DNA of 41,598 nt from an uncultured Clostridia bacterium (GCA_947626955.1 CANQUB010000008.1:1-41598), one strand, 5' to 3'. Positions 9,049-16,792 are shown, counted from the stretch's first letter. The notes: generated by a model not told the origin, from the sequence alone. Program-made: numbers and translations.

Positions 9049-9823
9049 TTTTCCCTCGCTTTGAACGAATTTCTTTGACTATAACATATATAAGTATTGC
9101 CACACCAGCCACCATCATAAACAGGCTCATAAGTCTTGACACCATGAACGAACCGCTGCCAAGGATGTATTGCTGTTGCCTTCTTGGCTCCAAGAAGAAG
9201 CGAATGATGCCGTAGTAGACGAGATATGTCCCCACACAAACCCCACGAGGCTTGGTGTACCAATACAGGCAAATTAGCAGCACAAACCCCATAATGTCTA
9301 GCACACTCTCATAGAAAAACAGGGCTTCGTACCACTGCCCATCAACCATTACAGCCAGTGGAAAATGCTGGAAAGTAGGATTTGTTACAAGCTGGCCATA
9401 GACCTCTTCGTTAAAATAGTTTCCCCAGCGGCCTATTCCCTGGGCCAAGATGAGCACTACCACCAAGATGTCGGCCATTTCAAGGAAGTTTCGCTTGCGA
9501 ATAAGCCTTAGAAGCAAAAGCCCCACAAGCCCGCCAAGGATGGCTCCAATGATGCTCATGCCCCCCTCACGAAACTTGAAATAGTCAGTTATCGAAAGCC
9601 CGCTGTCAAAAAGCACATCAAACAGCCTTGCCGACAAAATGCCGAGCGGCAATATGGCTATGATTATTTCATATGGAATACTTGACGGGTGACCCTTTCG
9701 TTTGCACAGAGCAAAGGACAGCAAAAAAGCAATCACAATTGCCGTTGAGATAATGACTCCGTACCAGTAGATATCCACCCCAAAGATGGTGAAGGCCACT
9801 CTATTTAATAGAAAATTCGTCAT
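9014..9823 (-). CDS. lgt: Prolipoprotein diacylglyceryl transferase
   Basis: Lgt transfers diacylglyceryl from phosphatidylglycerol to the lipobox cysteine of prolipoproteins in the membrane. The 269-residue form has about seven hydrophobic segments, the REGGMSIIGAILGG motif and the signature GRWGNYFNEEVYG. The ATG at 9823 (MTNFLLN) is chosen because the in-frame ATG at 9844 lies inside the promoter spacer. There is no ribosome site, and the -10 ends 6 nt before the ATG, so the message is predicted leaderless. The downstream DivIVA-like gene overlaps it. Confidence 0.93.
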   Translation of the reverse strand: MTNFLLNRVAFTIFGVDIYWYGVIISTAIVIAFLLSFALCKRKGHPSSIPYEIIIAILPLGILSARLFDVLFDSGLSITDYFKFREGGMSIIGAILGGLVGLLLLRLIRKRNFLEMADILVVVLILAQGIGRWGNYFNEEVYGQLVTNPTFQHFPLAVMVDGQWYEALFFYESVLDIMGFVLLICLYWYTKPRGVCVGTYLVYYGIIRFFLEPRRQQQYILGSGSFMVSRLMSLFMMVAGVAILIYVIVKEIRSKRGKNGKEQEILHTN

Positions 9824-9829
9824 ATAAAT

Positions 9830-9858
9830 ATTATATTTAATCATATAATTTATGTCAA
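9830..9858 (-). promoter_or_regulatory. Perfect-consensus lgt promoter, leaderless geometry
   Basis: TTGACA (9858-9853), exactly 17 bp, TATAAT (9835-9830), then atttat and the ATG at 9823. Confidence 0.85.
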
Positions 9859-9895
9859 CTGTTATTATACTTGCCCAGCAATATTAAATAATTGT

Positions 9896-9925
9896 TTGCA
9901 AAAATATTATGCCTTATGCTATACT
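9896..9925 (+). promoter_or_regulatory. Candidate promoter of the shikimate-kinase-like gene
   Basis: TTGCAA (9896-9901), 18 bp, TATACT (9920-9925), preceded by an extended -10 TGC. Transcription would begin about 12 nt before the start codon. Confidence 0.55.
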
Positions 9926-9943
9926 TATTTTAGGAAGCAAAAA

Positions 9944-10465
9944 ATGGTCAATAATATCGCCGTTGTGGGGCTTGAAAGAGACAGGGCCTATGAGGTCACA
10001 AAAGTGCTATCTACTATGCTAGATATGCATTTTTTTGATTGCATCGAGCTTTTTGAGTTCGACAACATTCCAAGAAGTCTTGCCACCATGCTGAGTGAGT
10101 ACGGCGAAAAGTATTACCGCGAAACCGAGAAAGGCATGCTTAAATACGCCTCAGGCTTTGAAGAGACCATAATAAATCTTGAGAGCGGCATGGCCTGCAA
10201 AGAAAATTTTGCAACCATCAAGAAAAACTGCCTGCTTGTGTATTTGCACTCCCCCGCCTCGAAGGTAGAAAAATACTTAAGCAAGAAAAAATATCCTTCA
10301 AAAGAGGAAAAAAAGTTTTTTGATGTCCCGTTAGAAAAGATAAAAAAGCGAATTGAAGCCTACAAGCAAAACGCCGACATTATGGTCAAAGCCTCATCGG
10401 GCTCGGCCTTAAAGATTGCCAGCGAGGTGCTGAGGAAAATCAAAGAGTTTTATAAAGTTGAATAA
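9944..10465 (+). CDS. Shikimate-kinase-fold protein lacking the Walker A motif
   Basis: A 173-residue protein. The pattern VVGLERDRAYEVTKVLSTML, HFFDCIELFEF, MLSEYGEKYYRETEKGML and LLVYLHSPASKVEKYL follows shikimate kinase: beta-1/P-loop, DTDE-like segment, GExxFRxxE region, then the strand VVYLxxP. The P-loop glycines and GKS/T are replaced by GLERDRA, and the GGG motif reads ESGM. ATP-dependent shikimate phosphorylation is therefore unlikely; a regulatory or binding role is possible. The ATG at 9944 follows AGGAAG. It is divergent from lgt. The fold assignment is by pattern only. Confidence 0.55.
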   Translation: MVNNIAVVGLERDRAYEVTKVLSTMLDMHFFDCIELFEFDNIPRSLATMLSEYGEKYYRETEKGMLKYASGFEETIINLESGMACKENFATIKKNCLLVYLHSPASKVEKYLSKKKYPSKEEKKFFDVPLEKIKKRIEAYKQNADIMVKASSGSALKIASEVLRKIKEFYKVE

Positions 10466-10482
10466 ATTTTCAAAATGGGTAT

Positions 10483-10510
10483 TTACAAATCGCCAAACAT
10501 ATAGTATAAT
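10483..10510 (+). promoter_or_regulatory. Promoter of the 71-residue gene
   Basis: TTTACA (10483-10488), 16 bp, TATAAT (10505-10510), about 26 nt before the ATG. Confidence 0.65.
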
Positions 10511-10536
10511 CCTTCTTATATAGGAGGGCATGAGTT

Positions 10537-10752
10537 ATGGCAAAAATTTGGATTAGTGCTAACAAGATCATCGAGGTCAACAGCGACCTAGAGACCTACA
10601 ATGAGTTGCACGGAAATGGATACCTTGCCAAGGTTACTGCCCGCATGATTGAAATCAACGAAGCAATAGCCAAACAAGACAAGCACCGTGCTGAACTGGC
10701 CGCTGCAAGAAAAGCTAAAGCACAAGAAGCTGAAGAAGAAAGAGCAATGTAA
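10537..10752 (+). CDS. Unrecognised 71-residue protein
   Basis: MAKIWISANKIIEVNSDLET begins a short protein whose second half is a charged, Ala/Lys/Glu-rich helix (KHRAELAAARKAKAQEAEEE) likely to form a coiled coil. It has its own promoter, a strong ribosome site (AGGAGGGC) and its own terminator, so expression is credible. No family is recognised and the neighbours give no clue. Confidence 0.65.
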   Translation: MAKIWISANKIIEVNSDLETYNELHGNGYLAKVTARMIEINEAIAKQDKHRAELAAARKAKAQEAEEERAM

Positions 10753-10778
10753 AAATGAGCCGCAAGGCTCATTTTTAT
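10751..10778 (+). terminator. Rho-independent terminator with GNRA loop
   Basis: TGAGCC (10756-10761), loop GCAA, GGCTCA (10766-10771), then TTTTTATCTTT; the A-run before the stem also allows leftward use. Confidence 0.85.
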
Positions 10779-10861
10779 CTTTCATTAAAAATATAAAATT
10801 TGTAAATTTTGATTATTCTTTCGCCAATTTTATACAATTTTTAAAAGTCTATGTTTTTTGT

Positions 10862-11551
10862 TTAGTATCCCCTCAAGGTCACATTTTCTATGGTGGTTTT
10901 GAGTATTTTTTGAAACTCTTTAGCCTCATCTAGCGGCACAGCCGAAAGCCCATTTGCCTTTATAAGGTTGCCCGAATCCACAAACTTTTGAAGATATAAG
11001 GTCTTTTCCCCGCTAAGCTGCTTTGAAAGAAGTTCAATATTCTGTTTATTATGGTAGGGCTTTAAAATGGTGGTGCGAAGCTCATAGGACACCCCACATT
11101 TGTGCAAAATTTCAAGGCTCTTTTTCACATTTTCAGCCGGGCTGTTTGTTACCCCGCATATGTCGCTGTAGTGGTCAAAGTCATTCTTTATATCCATGGC
11201 CACATAGTCGACAAGACCGCTATCAAGGAGCATTTTCAGTTCTTCGGGGCGTGAACCGTTGGTGTCTAGTTTTACCGCAAGGCCAAGCTCTTTGACCTTT
11301 TTTATAAAGTCGATAAGATCGGGCCAAAGGGTGGGTTCTCCCCCGCTTATGGTCACTCCGTCAAGAACCTTTCGCCTTTTAGACAGATAACCAAGCACCT
11401 CGGTCTCACTTAGGGGATCATAGCTGTTAAATACTATGTCAGCATTGTGACAAAAAGGGCAGCAAAAGTCGCAGCCACCAGTAAAAATAGTGGCACAGAG
11501 CTTGTCCGGCCAATCCACCAAAGATAGTTTTTCAATACCGAGAATGCGCAT
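10862..11551 (-). CDS. nrdG: Anaerobic ribonucleotide reductase activating protein (radical SAM)
   Basis: NrdG uses a [4Fe-4S] cluster and S-adenosylmethionine to install the glycyl radical on NrdD. The 229 residues carry the cluster motif C27-x3-C31-x2-C34 (CDFCCPFC), a preceding FTGG, the SAM-binding ISGGEPTLWP segment, and KLDTNGSRPE. The ATG follows TTAGGAG. It is the third gene of the leftward nrdD-trxB-nrdG unit but is separated from trxB by 292 bp of hairpin array, so it may depend on read-through of that array or on separate transcription. Confidence 0.93.
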   Translation of the reverse strand: MRILGIEKLSLVDWPDKLCATIFTGGCDFCCPFCHNADIVFNSYDPLSETEVLGYLSKRRKVLDGVTISGGEPTLWPDLIDFIKKVKELGLAVKLDTNGSRPEELKMLLDSGLVDYVAMDIKNDFDHYSDICGVTNSPAENVKKSLEILHKCGVSYELRTTILKPYHNKQNIELLSKQLSGEKTLYLQKFVDSGNLIKANGLSAVPLDEAKEFQKILKTTIENVTLRGY

Positions 11552-11564
11552 ATAACTCCTAAAA

Positions 11565-11848
11565 TTATATTCGCCACTTTGTGACGAATAAATTTAATTA
11601 TACTCGTCACTTTGTGACGAATTATACTCACTTGCCTTGCAAGTGAATGATACTTGCTCCTTTGGAGCAAATGATACTCGTGCTACGCACGAATTAGGGT
11701 TGCAATTTATGTGTAATCTTTAAGTAACATAAAAAAACATTCCATAATTCGTCATGCAAAGCATGGCGAGTATCATTCGGCCAAAGGCCGAGTATAATTC
11801 AGCCGTAAGGCTGAGTATAATTCGTTCGCTTCGCGAACGAGTATCATT
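11565..11848. repeat. Hairpin array 1: nine variable-stem units around a 33-bp core
   Basis: Left half, five stem-loops: TCGcCAC/GTGaCGA (11571-11587), CGTCAC/GTGACG, CACTTGC/GCAAGTG, TTGCTCC/GGAGCAA and CGTGC/GCACG, joined by AATTATACTC or AATGATACTC. The core 11692-11724 begins AATTAGGG and ends TGTAATCTTTAAG. Right half, four stem-loops: CGTCATGC/GCATGGCG, CGGCC/GGCCG, CAGCC/GGCTG and CGTTCGC/GCGAACG, joined by the inverted linkers GAGTATAATT or GAGTATCATT. The last linker overlaps the trxB stop codon. No protein is encoded. Confidence 0.85.
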
Positions 11849-12764
11849 TTTTACCGCCCTCTTGCCCCAAATAGCTCACCGCGCCCATGGCGGCGACGGC
11901 GCCGTCGGCTATGGCGGTGGCAACTTGCCTGACAGCCTTGGTTCGACAGTCACCCGCAACAAACAGGCCAGCAGTTTTTGTGGTGCAGTCTTCGCCCGCC
12001 ACAATATATCCCGCCTTGTCCAGCTCGGCCAGTTTTTCAAAGGCCTTATTGTCGGGAACTTGGCCAATGGCCACAAAAACGGCCTTGGTTTTGTGCTCAA
12101 AGGTGGTTCCGTCCTCGCGCTCGAAGGTGATACTCTCGAGGGCGTCATTTCCGCTTAGTTTGACAGCTTTGACCGAATGGGTAATTTCTATGTTGCTTGC
12201 CTTCTTAACAGCGTCCTGGAGGGTTTTTTCGCCGAAAAAGTGGTCAAACAGGGTGAACATATGCACCTTCTTGCACATGCCACTCAGTAAAAGTGCATAC
12301 TGCAGGGCGCTGTTGGCGTCACCAATAAGGCTGACCTCTTGACCGGTGAAAAATGGGCCGTCGCAAAGGGCACAATAGTAAACCCCCTTGCCAACCAGCT
12401 TGTCCTCACCCTGTAGCCCCAGCGGCCTATGTTTGCAGCCAGTGGCAATTATTACCGACCTTGCCTCATAGCTGGCATATTCCCCCTTGATATCGAAGAT
12501 GTCGTCTTTTTTTTCAAGTCCAACAACCTTTTCAACCTCGAGGTTGACCCCAAGCTCGTCTATCTGTTCAAAGAGTTTGTCGGCCAGTTCGCTACCCGAA
12601 ATAGACTTTTGGGTTGGGTAGTTCTCCACGCGTGGACTTTCGGCAATTTGCCCCCCCACGCTCTCTTTTTCGAGCAACAGCACGCTCTTATTATTTCTTA
12701 GGGCATAAAGGCAGGCTGTCATGCCTGCCATGCCCGATCCTATTATGGCGATATCGTAAACCAC
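11844..12764 (-). CDS. Thioredoxin-reductase-like flavoprotein, NADPH motif absent
   Basis: A 306-residue FAD protein of the thioredoxin reductase family with GSGMAG (9-14), the redox pair C131-ALC134-DG and the FAD motif FVAGDC. The pyridine-nucleotide domain is atypical: GDANSA (148-153) replaces GGGxSA, and HMFTLF replaces the HRRxxxR that binds the NADPH 2'-phosphate. It may therefore take electrons from ferredoxin, as known for clostridial flavin-type reductases, or from NADH. The GTG start overlaps the nrdD stop (TAGTG), implying translational coupling and a job reducing the redoxin domain of NrdD. Its TGA stop lies inside the linker of the hairpin array. Confidence 0.85.
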   Translation of the reverse strand: MVYDIAIIGSGMAGMTACLYALRNNKSVLLLEKESVGGQIAESPRVENYPTQKSISGSELADKLFEQIDELGVNLEVEKVVGLEKKDDIFDIKGEYASYEARSVIIATGCKHRPLGLQGEDKLVGKGVYYCALCDGPFFTGQEVSLIGDANSALQYALLLSGMCKKVHMFTLFDHFFGEKTLQDAVKKASNIEITHSVKAVKLSGNDALESITFEREDGTTFEHKTKAVFVAIGQVPDNKAFEKLAELDKAGYIVAGEDCTTKTAGLFVAGDCRTKAVRQVATAIADGAVAAMGAVSYLGQEGGKK

Positions 12765-15145
12765 TATTTAACTCCGTCAACATATCTTTTGATTTCGCTT
12801 ACATTTGTGTATGTTTGCTGATTGCCGTCTACCAGTGCAAACATGGTCGGAGCCTTAGTAACTCCATATTTTTTAGCCAGTTCAGGCCTCTCGGCTGCAT
12901 CCACAATATTGACCTCTACCCCGCCGTCGGCCAAAATTTTCTTGGCAAGCTTGCAGTTAGGGCAAGTCTTTGTAGTAAACAGCAACGGCTTGTCTAGCTC
13001 GGTCTTGTCCACAGTTGGAGGGGTCCACAAACAGTGCTCGGCGTCGTTGTGGCGAACCAACTTTGAGCGGTCAAGGTCGTAGGTCTTTCGCTCTTTAAAT
13101 TCTTGAGCTTTGCCGTCGTTCCAGTTGGCCACAGGTCTGTAGTAGCCAGTTATACGGCTGTAAACTTCGGTCTTGGAGCCGCAATGAGGGCAAACAGGTT
13201 GCTCGCCTGCAAGGTAGCCATGGTTGACGCAAATTGAGTAGGTTGGGCTCATGGTGTAGTATGGCAGCCTGTAGTTTTCGGCAATCTTTCTAACAAGGTT
13301 CATGGTGGCTTTCCAGTTGTCTAGTTTTTGGCCAAGGAAGGTGTGGAAAACTGTTCCCGAAGTGTAGAGGGTCTGCAGTTTGTCTTGAATATCCAGTGCT
13401 TTAAACACATCTTCGGTGTAGCCAACAGGCAGGTGGCTAGAGTTGGTGTAGTATGGTGCATCGGCGTTGTCGGTGGCAACAATGATGTCTGGGTATCTCT
13501 CTCGGTCATGCTTTGCCAAACGGAAGGCCGTACTCTCGGCAGGAGTGGCCTCGAGGTTATAAAGGTCACCATACTGCTCTTGGTAATCAGACAGCCTTTC
13601 ACGCATAAAGTTAAGCACCTTAACCGAGAACTCCTGGCTCTCTTCGTGAGTTAGATCCTCACCAATCCAGCAGGCGTTGAGGCAGGCCTCGTTCATGCCC
13701 ACAAGCCCGATGGTTGAGAAGTGGTTGTCAAATGTTCCAAGATAGCTCTTGGTGTATGGATATAGCCCGGCTTCGAGGAGCTTTGAGATGGTCTCTCTCT
13801 TAATTTTCAGTGACCTGGCGGCAATATCCATCATATGGCCAAGTCTTTGGAAGAACTCGTCTTCGGTCTTAGAAAGATAGGCAATCCTTGGCATATTGAT
13901 GGTCACAACTCCCACCGAACCAGTGCTTTCACCCGAGCCAAAGAAGCCACCCGACTTCTTTCTAAGCTCCCTGAGGTCAAGACGCAGACGGCAGCACATT
14001 GAACGCACATCACTTGGCTCCATGTCTGAGTTGATGTAGTTGGAGAAATATGGAGTGCCGTATTTGGTGGTCATTTCAAACAGCAAACGGTTGTTCTCGG
14101 TCTCACTCCAGTCGAAGTTACGAGTTATTGAGTAGGTTGGAATTGGATACTGGAAGCCACGGCCGTTGGCGTCACCCTCAAGCATGACTTCAATGAAGGC
14201 TTTGTTTACCATGGCCATTTCCTTTTCGCAGTCCTTATACTTAAAGTCCATTTCCTTGCCACCCACAATGGCGTTCATCTCGGCAAGGTCAGGCGGACAG
14301 GTCCAGTCTAGAGTGATGTTTGTAAATGGCGCCTGAGTGCCCCAGCGAGCCGGAATGTTTACACCGAACACAAACGACTGGATGGCCTGCTTAACTTCGT
14401 TATAGGACAGGTTTTCGGCCTTTACGAAGGCTGAAAGATAGGTGTCAAACGACGAGAAAGCCTGTGCCCCTGCCCACTCATTTTGCATGATTCCCAAAAA
14501 GTTTACCATTTGGTTGCAAAGGGTGGAAAGATGGGCGGCTGGCTTGCTGGTGATCTTGCCGGTAACCCCGCCAAGCCCCTGTTGGATGAGCTGCTTTAGC
14601 GACCAGCCTGCACAATAGCCCGAAAGCATGGACAGGTCGTGGATATGGATGTCGGCGTTCTTGTGTGCGTCGGCAATCTCTTTATCGTAGATTTCGGTCA
14701 GCCAATAGTTGGCGGTCAGTGCACCCGAGTTGGACAAAATTAGCCCACCAATTGAGTAGGTCACGGTGGAGTTTTCCTTAACACGCCAGTCGGAGGCTTT
14801 TAGGTACTTGTCCACTGTCTGTTTATAGTCAAGAAGAGTGCTACCTATGTTTCGAATCTTCTCATGGTCACGGCGATAAATAATGTAGGCCTTGGCCACG
14901 TCTTCATATCCATTTTTCATTAGCACGGTCTCAACCGTGTCTTGGATATCTTCGACGGTTGGTATTGAGTTTTCAAAAGTGTCTAGCTTTTCATCAAGAT
15001 AAAGATCGGTGAGTTTGGCCATACGCTTAACATCACGTATCTGCCCTTCACCCACACTCATCATTGCCTTAGCTATGGCATTTTCTATTTTGGTAATGTC
15101 ATAAGAAACCAATCTACCATCTCTTTTTCGAATTTTAGTTAGCAT
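12764..15145 (-). CDS. nrdD: Anaerobic (class III) ribonucleoside-triphosphate reductase fused to a redoxin domain
   Basis: A 793-residue glycyl-radical enzyme that makes deoxynucleotides without oxygen. Visible are an N-terminal ATP-cone (residues about 1-90, IRKRDGRLVSYDITKIENAI), the active-site region RSMCCRLRLDLRELRKKSGG and TGSVGVVTINMPR, metal-site residues CVNH and CPHC, and the radical loop SRITGYY with Gly near 667. A linker leads to residues 718-793, a glutaredoxin/thioredoxin-like domain with C728-PNC731. This suggests the subtype reduced by a redoxin rather than by formate. The ATG at 15145 follows AAGGAG. Two NrdR boxes lie upstream. Confidence 0.95.
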   Translation of the reverse strand: MLTKIRKRDGRLVSYDITKIENAIAKAMMSVGEGQIRDVKRMAKLTDLYLDEKLDTFENSIPTVEDIQDTVETVLMKNGYEDVAKAYIIYRRDHEKIRNIGSTLLDYKQTVDKYLKASDWRVKENSTVTYSIGGLILSNSGALTANYWLTEIYDKEIADAHKNADIHIHDLSMLSGYCAGWSLKQLIQQGLGGVTGKITSKPAAHLSTLCNQMVNFLGIMQNEWAGAQAFSSFDTYLSAFVKAENLSYNEVKQAIQSFVFGVNIPARWGTQAPFTNITLDWTCPPDLAEMNAIVGGKEMDFKYKDCEKEMAMVNKAFIEVMLEGDANGRGFQYPIPTYSITRNFDWSETENNRLLFEMTTKYGTPYFSNYINSDMEPSDVRSMCCRLRLDLRELRKKSGGFFGSGESTGSVGVVTINMPRIAYLSKTEDEFFQRLGHMMDIAARSLKIKRETISKLLEAGLYPYTKSYLGTFDNHFSTIGLVGMNEACLNACWIGEDLTHEESQEFSVKVLNFMRERLSDYQEQYGDLYNLEATPAESTAFRLAKHDRERYPDIIVATDNADAPYYTNSSHLPVGYTEDVFKALDIQDKLQTLYTSGTVFHTFLGQKLDNWKATMNLVRKIAENYRLPYYTMSPTYSICVNHGYLAGEQPVCPHCGSKTEVYSRITGYYRPVANWNDGKAQEFKERKTYDLDRSKLVRHNDAEHCLWTPPTVDKTELDKPLLFTTKTCPNCKLAKKILADGGVEVNIVDAAERPELAKKYGVTKAPTMFALVDGNQQTYTNVSEIKRYVDGVK

Positions 15146-15203
15146 TTCTTTTCTCCTTTTGAATTTTTTTCTCGGCAAGGCTACCCTTCCCGAAATTACC
15201 AAC

Positions 15204-15233
15204 AAAATAGCACCACACTAGATTTTGTGTCAA
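15204..15233 (-). promoter_or_regulatory. nrdD promoter
   Basis: TTGACA (15233-15228), 18 bp, TATTTT (15209-15204). The -35 overlaps the proximal NrdR box, as expected for repression. Confidence 0.7.
15215..15230. promoter_or_regulatory. NrdR box 1
   Basis: ACACTAGATTTTGTGT matches the NrdR consensus ACACWATATWTWGTGT at 15 of 16 positions and covers the promoter spacer and part of the -35. NrdR represses ribonucleotide reductase genes when dATP is high. Confidence 0.85.
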
Positions 15234-15247
15234 TTTTTTAGAGGCAA

Positions 15248-15263
15248 ACACAATATATTGTAT
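15248..15263. promoter_or_regulatory. NrdR box 2
   Basis: ACACAATATATTGTAT matches the same consensus at 15 of 16 positions. It is offset 33 bp from box 1, about three helical turns, the tandem geometry NrdR needs for cooperative binding. Confidence 0.85.
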
Positions 15264-15384
15264 TCTTTTTGTGTATTTTGCACAAATTTGCATTTACCAC
15301 AAGAAAACGATTGAATTGTTAATAACTTTTTTTAAGTCAAAAAAAATAAAAAAATAGTCCCAAAATTCATATAATAGGAAAAAT

Positions 15385-15415
15385 AAAAAAAGTGGCTTTC
15401 TTTGCCACTTTTTTT
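15385..15415. terminator. Terminator of the leftward ComEC-like gene
   Basis: AAAAAAAGTGGC (15385-15396), loop of 7, GCCACTTTTTTT (15404-15415). It is symmetrical and insulates the nrdD promoter from upstream transcription. Confidence 0.85.
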
Positions 15416-15519
15416 ACATTTTTATTTTTCGAGGCAACGGCTTTGACCAAAATGCAAAAGGTCAAACACCATTTTGCCTACCACAACATATAGATTTGAT
15501 GTCTTGTATCTTGTGGGTG

Positions 15520-16791
15520 CTATTTTTTAACTTTCTTTATTGTCTGCTTGGTTTTGCTAATTGCCCTTTTGGCTGTGGCCTCTTTGTTTGAGGTTATCTT
15601 GACCGACAGGGTGACAATGGTGCCCACCGCAAAGATGCCAAGAGCTATGTGCCACCAGCGAACCGAGCTGTTACCCTCCCCGGCAAACTTGGCACTATAC
15701 ACAAGGCTACCATCCTTGTAGCCAAAGACAATGTCCCCGACGTTGAAGGTAATAATGAGGTAGTCCTGCACGCTGTGCGGCATGGCATTTATGCGGTCAA
15801 CCACCGACTGGGTTGGATGGTGATACTTGTTGTCCTTGCCCGCACTTACCACAATGCGGTCGGGATTTAAGAGATTCAAAAGTTCGGCGGTATTGCTGGT
15901 CGACGAGCCATGGTGACCAGCCTGAAAGACATCGACATTTCTAAAACGCTCTTTTTCATCCTCGGTCAGGCTGCTAATAAAATCGGCTTCAGCATCCTTC
16001 TCGGCATCGCCCGTAAACACAAAGGCCGACTGCTTATATTCGAGCAAAATTACCGGTGAGTTGTCGTTGCTCTCCTTATAATACTTGGTTGGATAGCCGT
16101 CGGTGTGACCGGTGTCGATGGCCCTCTCCTCCCTAATGGGTGGTGCGAAAAATTCTATGTTAAACTGAGCCGAGTTTGTGGAAGAAATGGTTAGCGAGTC
16201 ATAAAACACGGTCACCGTGCTGCTCTTTTGCATTCCGTCTTCGACATATGTCTCGGTGTAGGCGTTTTTAATAAAGTTGTTATAGGTCTTTGAAGTGACC
16301 TTGTTGATGTTGGTATACGTTTCAGCGTAACCAGCCAGGTCATCAACATAGCCCGAGCTATAAACCGAGATTTGGAAAGGCCTATAAATATGCTTTACGT
16401 CGAACTCATCAATGATGGTGGCTGCTCCTCCAACATGGTCGGAATCGGCGTGGGTGACCACAAAATAGTCTATGGTGCTTATATCAAGGGCACGAATATA
16501 GCTCACTATATGGTCGGCGGCGGTAATCTCACTGGCATCAATAAGCATGGTAGTCCCGTCGGGAAGACAAATAAGGGTGCTGTCACCCTGCCCCACATCA
16601 AGATAGTGTACCGACAGGCCCTCGTCAAAGGCCACATCCTCACCGGCAAAGCCGCTGGCATCGCTAGCAAGTCCCAGTGCCTTTTCGATTGGCCGTGCAA
16701 AAATGCAAGAGATTCCGGTCAACAGACCAAGGATTAAAATTATTATAAGTTTTATTGTGAAAACTTTTTTCTTTGTCATTGGTTTGGACAT
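15520..16791 (-). CDS. Membrane-anchored metallo-beta-lactamase-fold protein (ComEC C-terminal-domain type)
   Basis: A 423-residue protein. Residues about 10-31 are a signal anchor, residues about 57-350 a ComEC/Rec2-type beta-lactamase domain with VHYLDVGQGDSTLI, the metal motif THADSDHVGG (from 113), VFTGDAE and FQAGHHGSSTSN. A second membrane helix lies near residues 375-395, followed by a Lys-rich tail. Only the hydrolase part of ComEC is present; the competence channel is absent, so this is a stand-alone extracytoplasmic hydrolase, perhaps acting on nucleic acid or phosphodiesters. The ATG lies 1 nt after the patatin stop. Substrate unknown. Confidence 0.85.
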   Translation of the reverse strand: MSKPMTKKKVFTIKLIIILILGLLTGISCIFARPIEKALGLASDASGFAGEDVAFDEGLSVHYLDVGQGDSTLICLPDGTTMLIDASEITAADHIVSYIRALDISTIDYFVVTHADSDHVGGAATIIDEFDVKHIYRPFQISVYSSGYVDDLAGYAETYTNINKVTSKTYNNFIKNAYTETYVEDGMQKSSTVTVFYDSLTISSTNSAQFNIEFFAPPIREERAIDTGHTDGYPTKYYKESNDNSPVILLEYKQSAFVFTGDAEKDAEADFISSLTEDEKERFRNVDVFQAGHHGSSTSNTAELLNLLNPDRIVVSAGKDNKYHHPTQSVVDRINAMPHSVQDYLIITFNVGDIVFGYKDGSLVYSAKFAGEGNSSVRWWHIALGIFAVGTIVTLSVKITSNKEATAKRAISKTKQTIKKVKK

Positions 16792-16792
16792 T

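Noticed and set aside
9824..9844. ATG at 9844 as the lgt start
   Set aside because: This codon lies in the spacer of a perfect promoter, upstream of the expected transcription start.
11565..11848. CRISPR array
   Set aside because: The constant part is a 10-bp linker, the variable part is a perfect hairpin rather than a spacer, orientation flips at the centre, and no cas gene is present.
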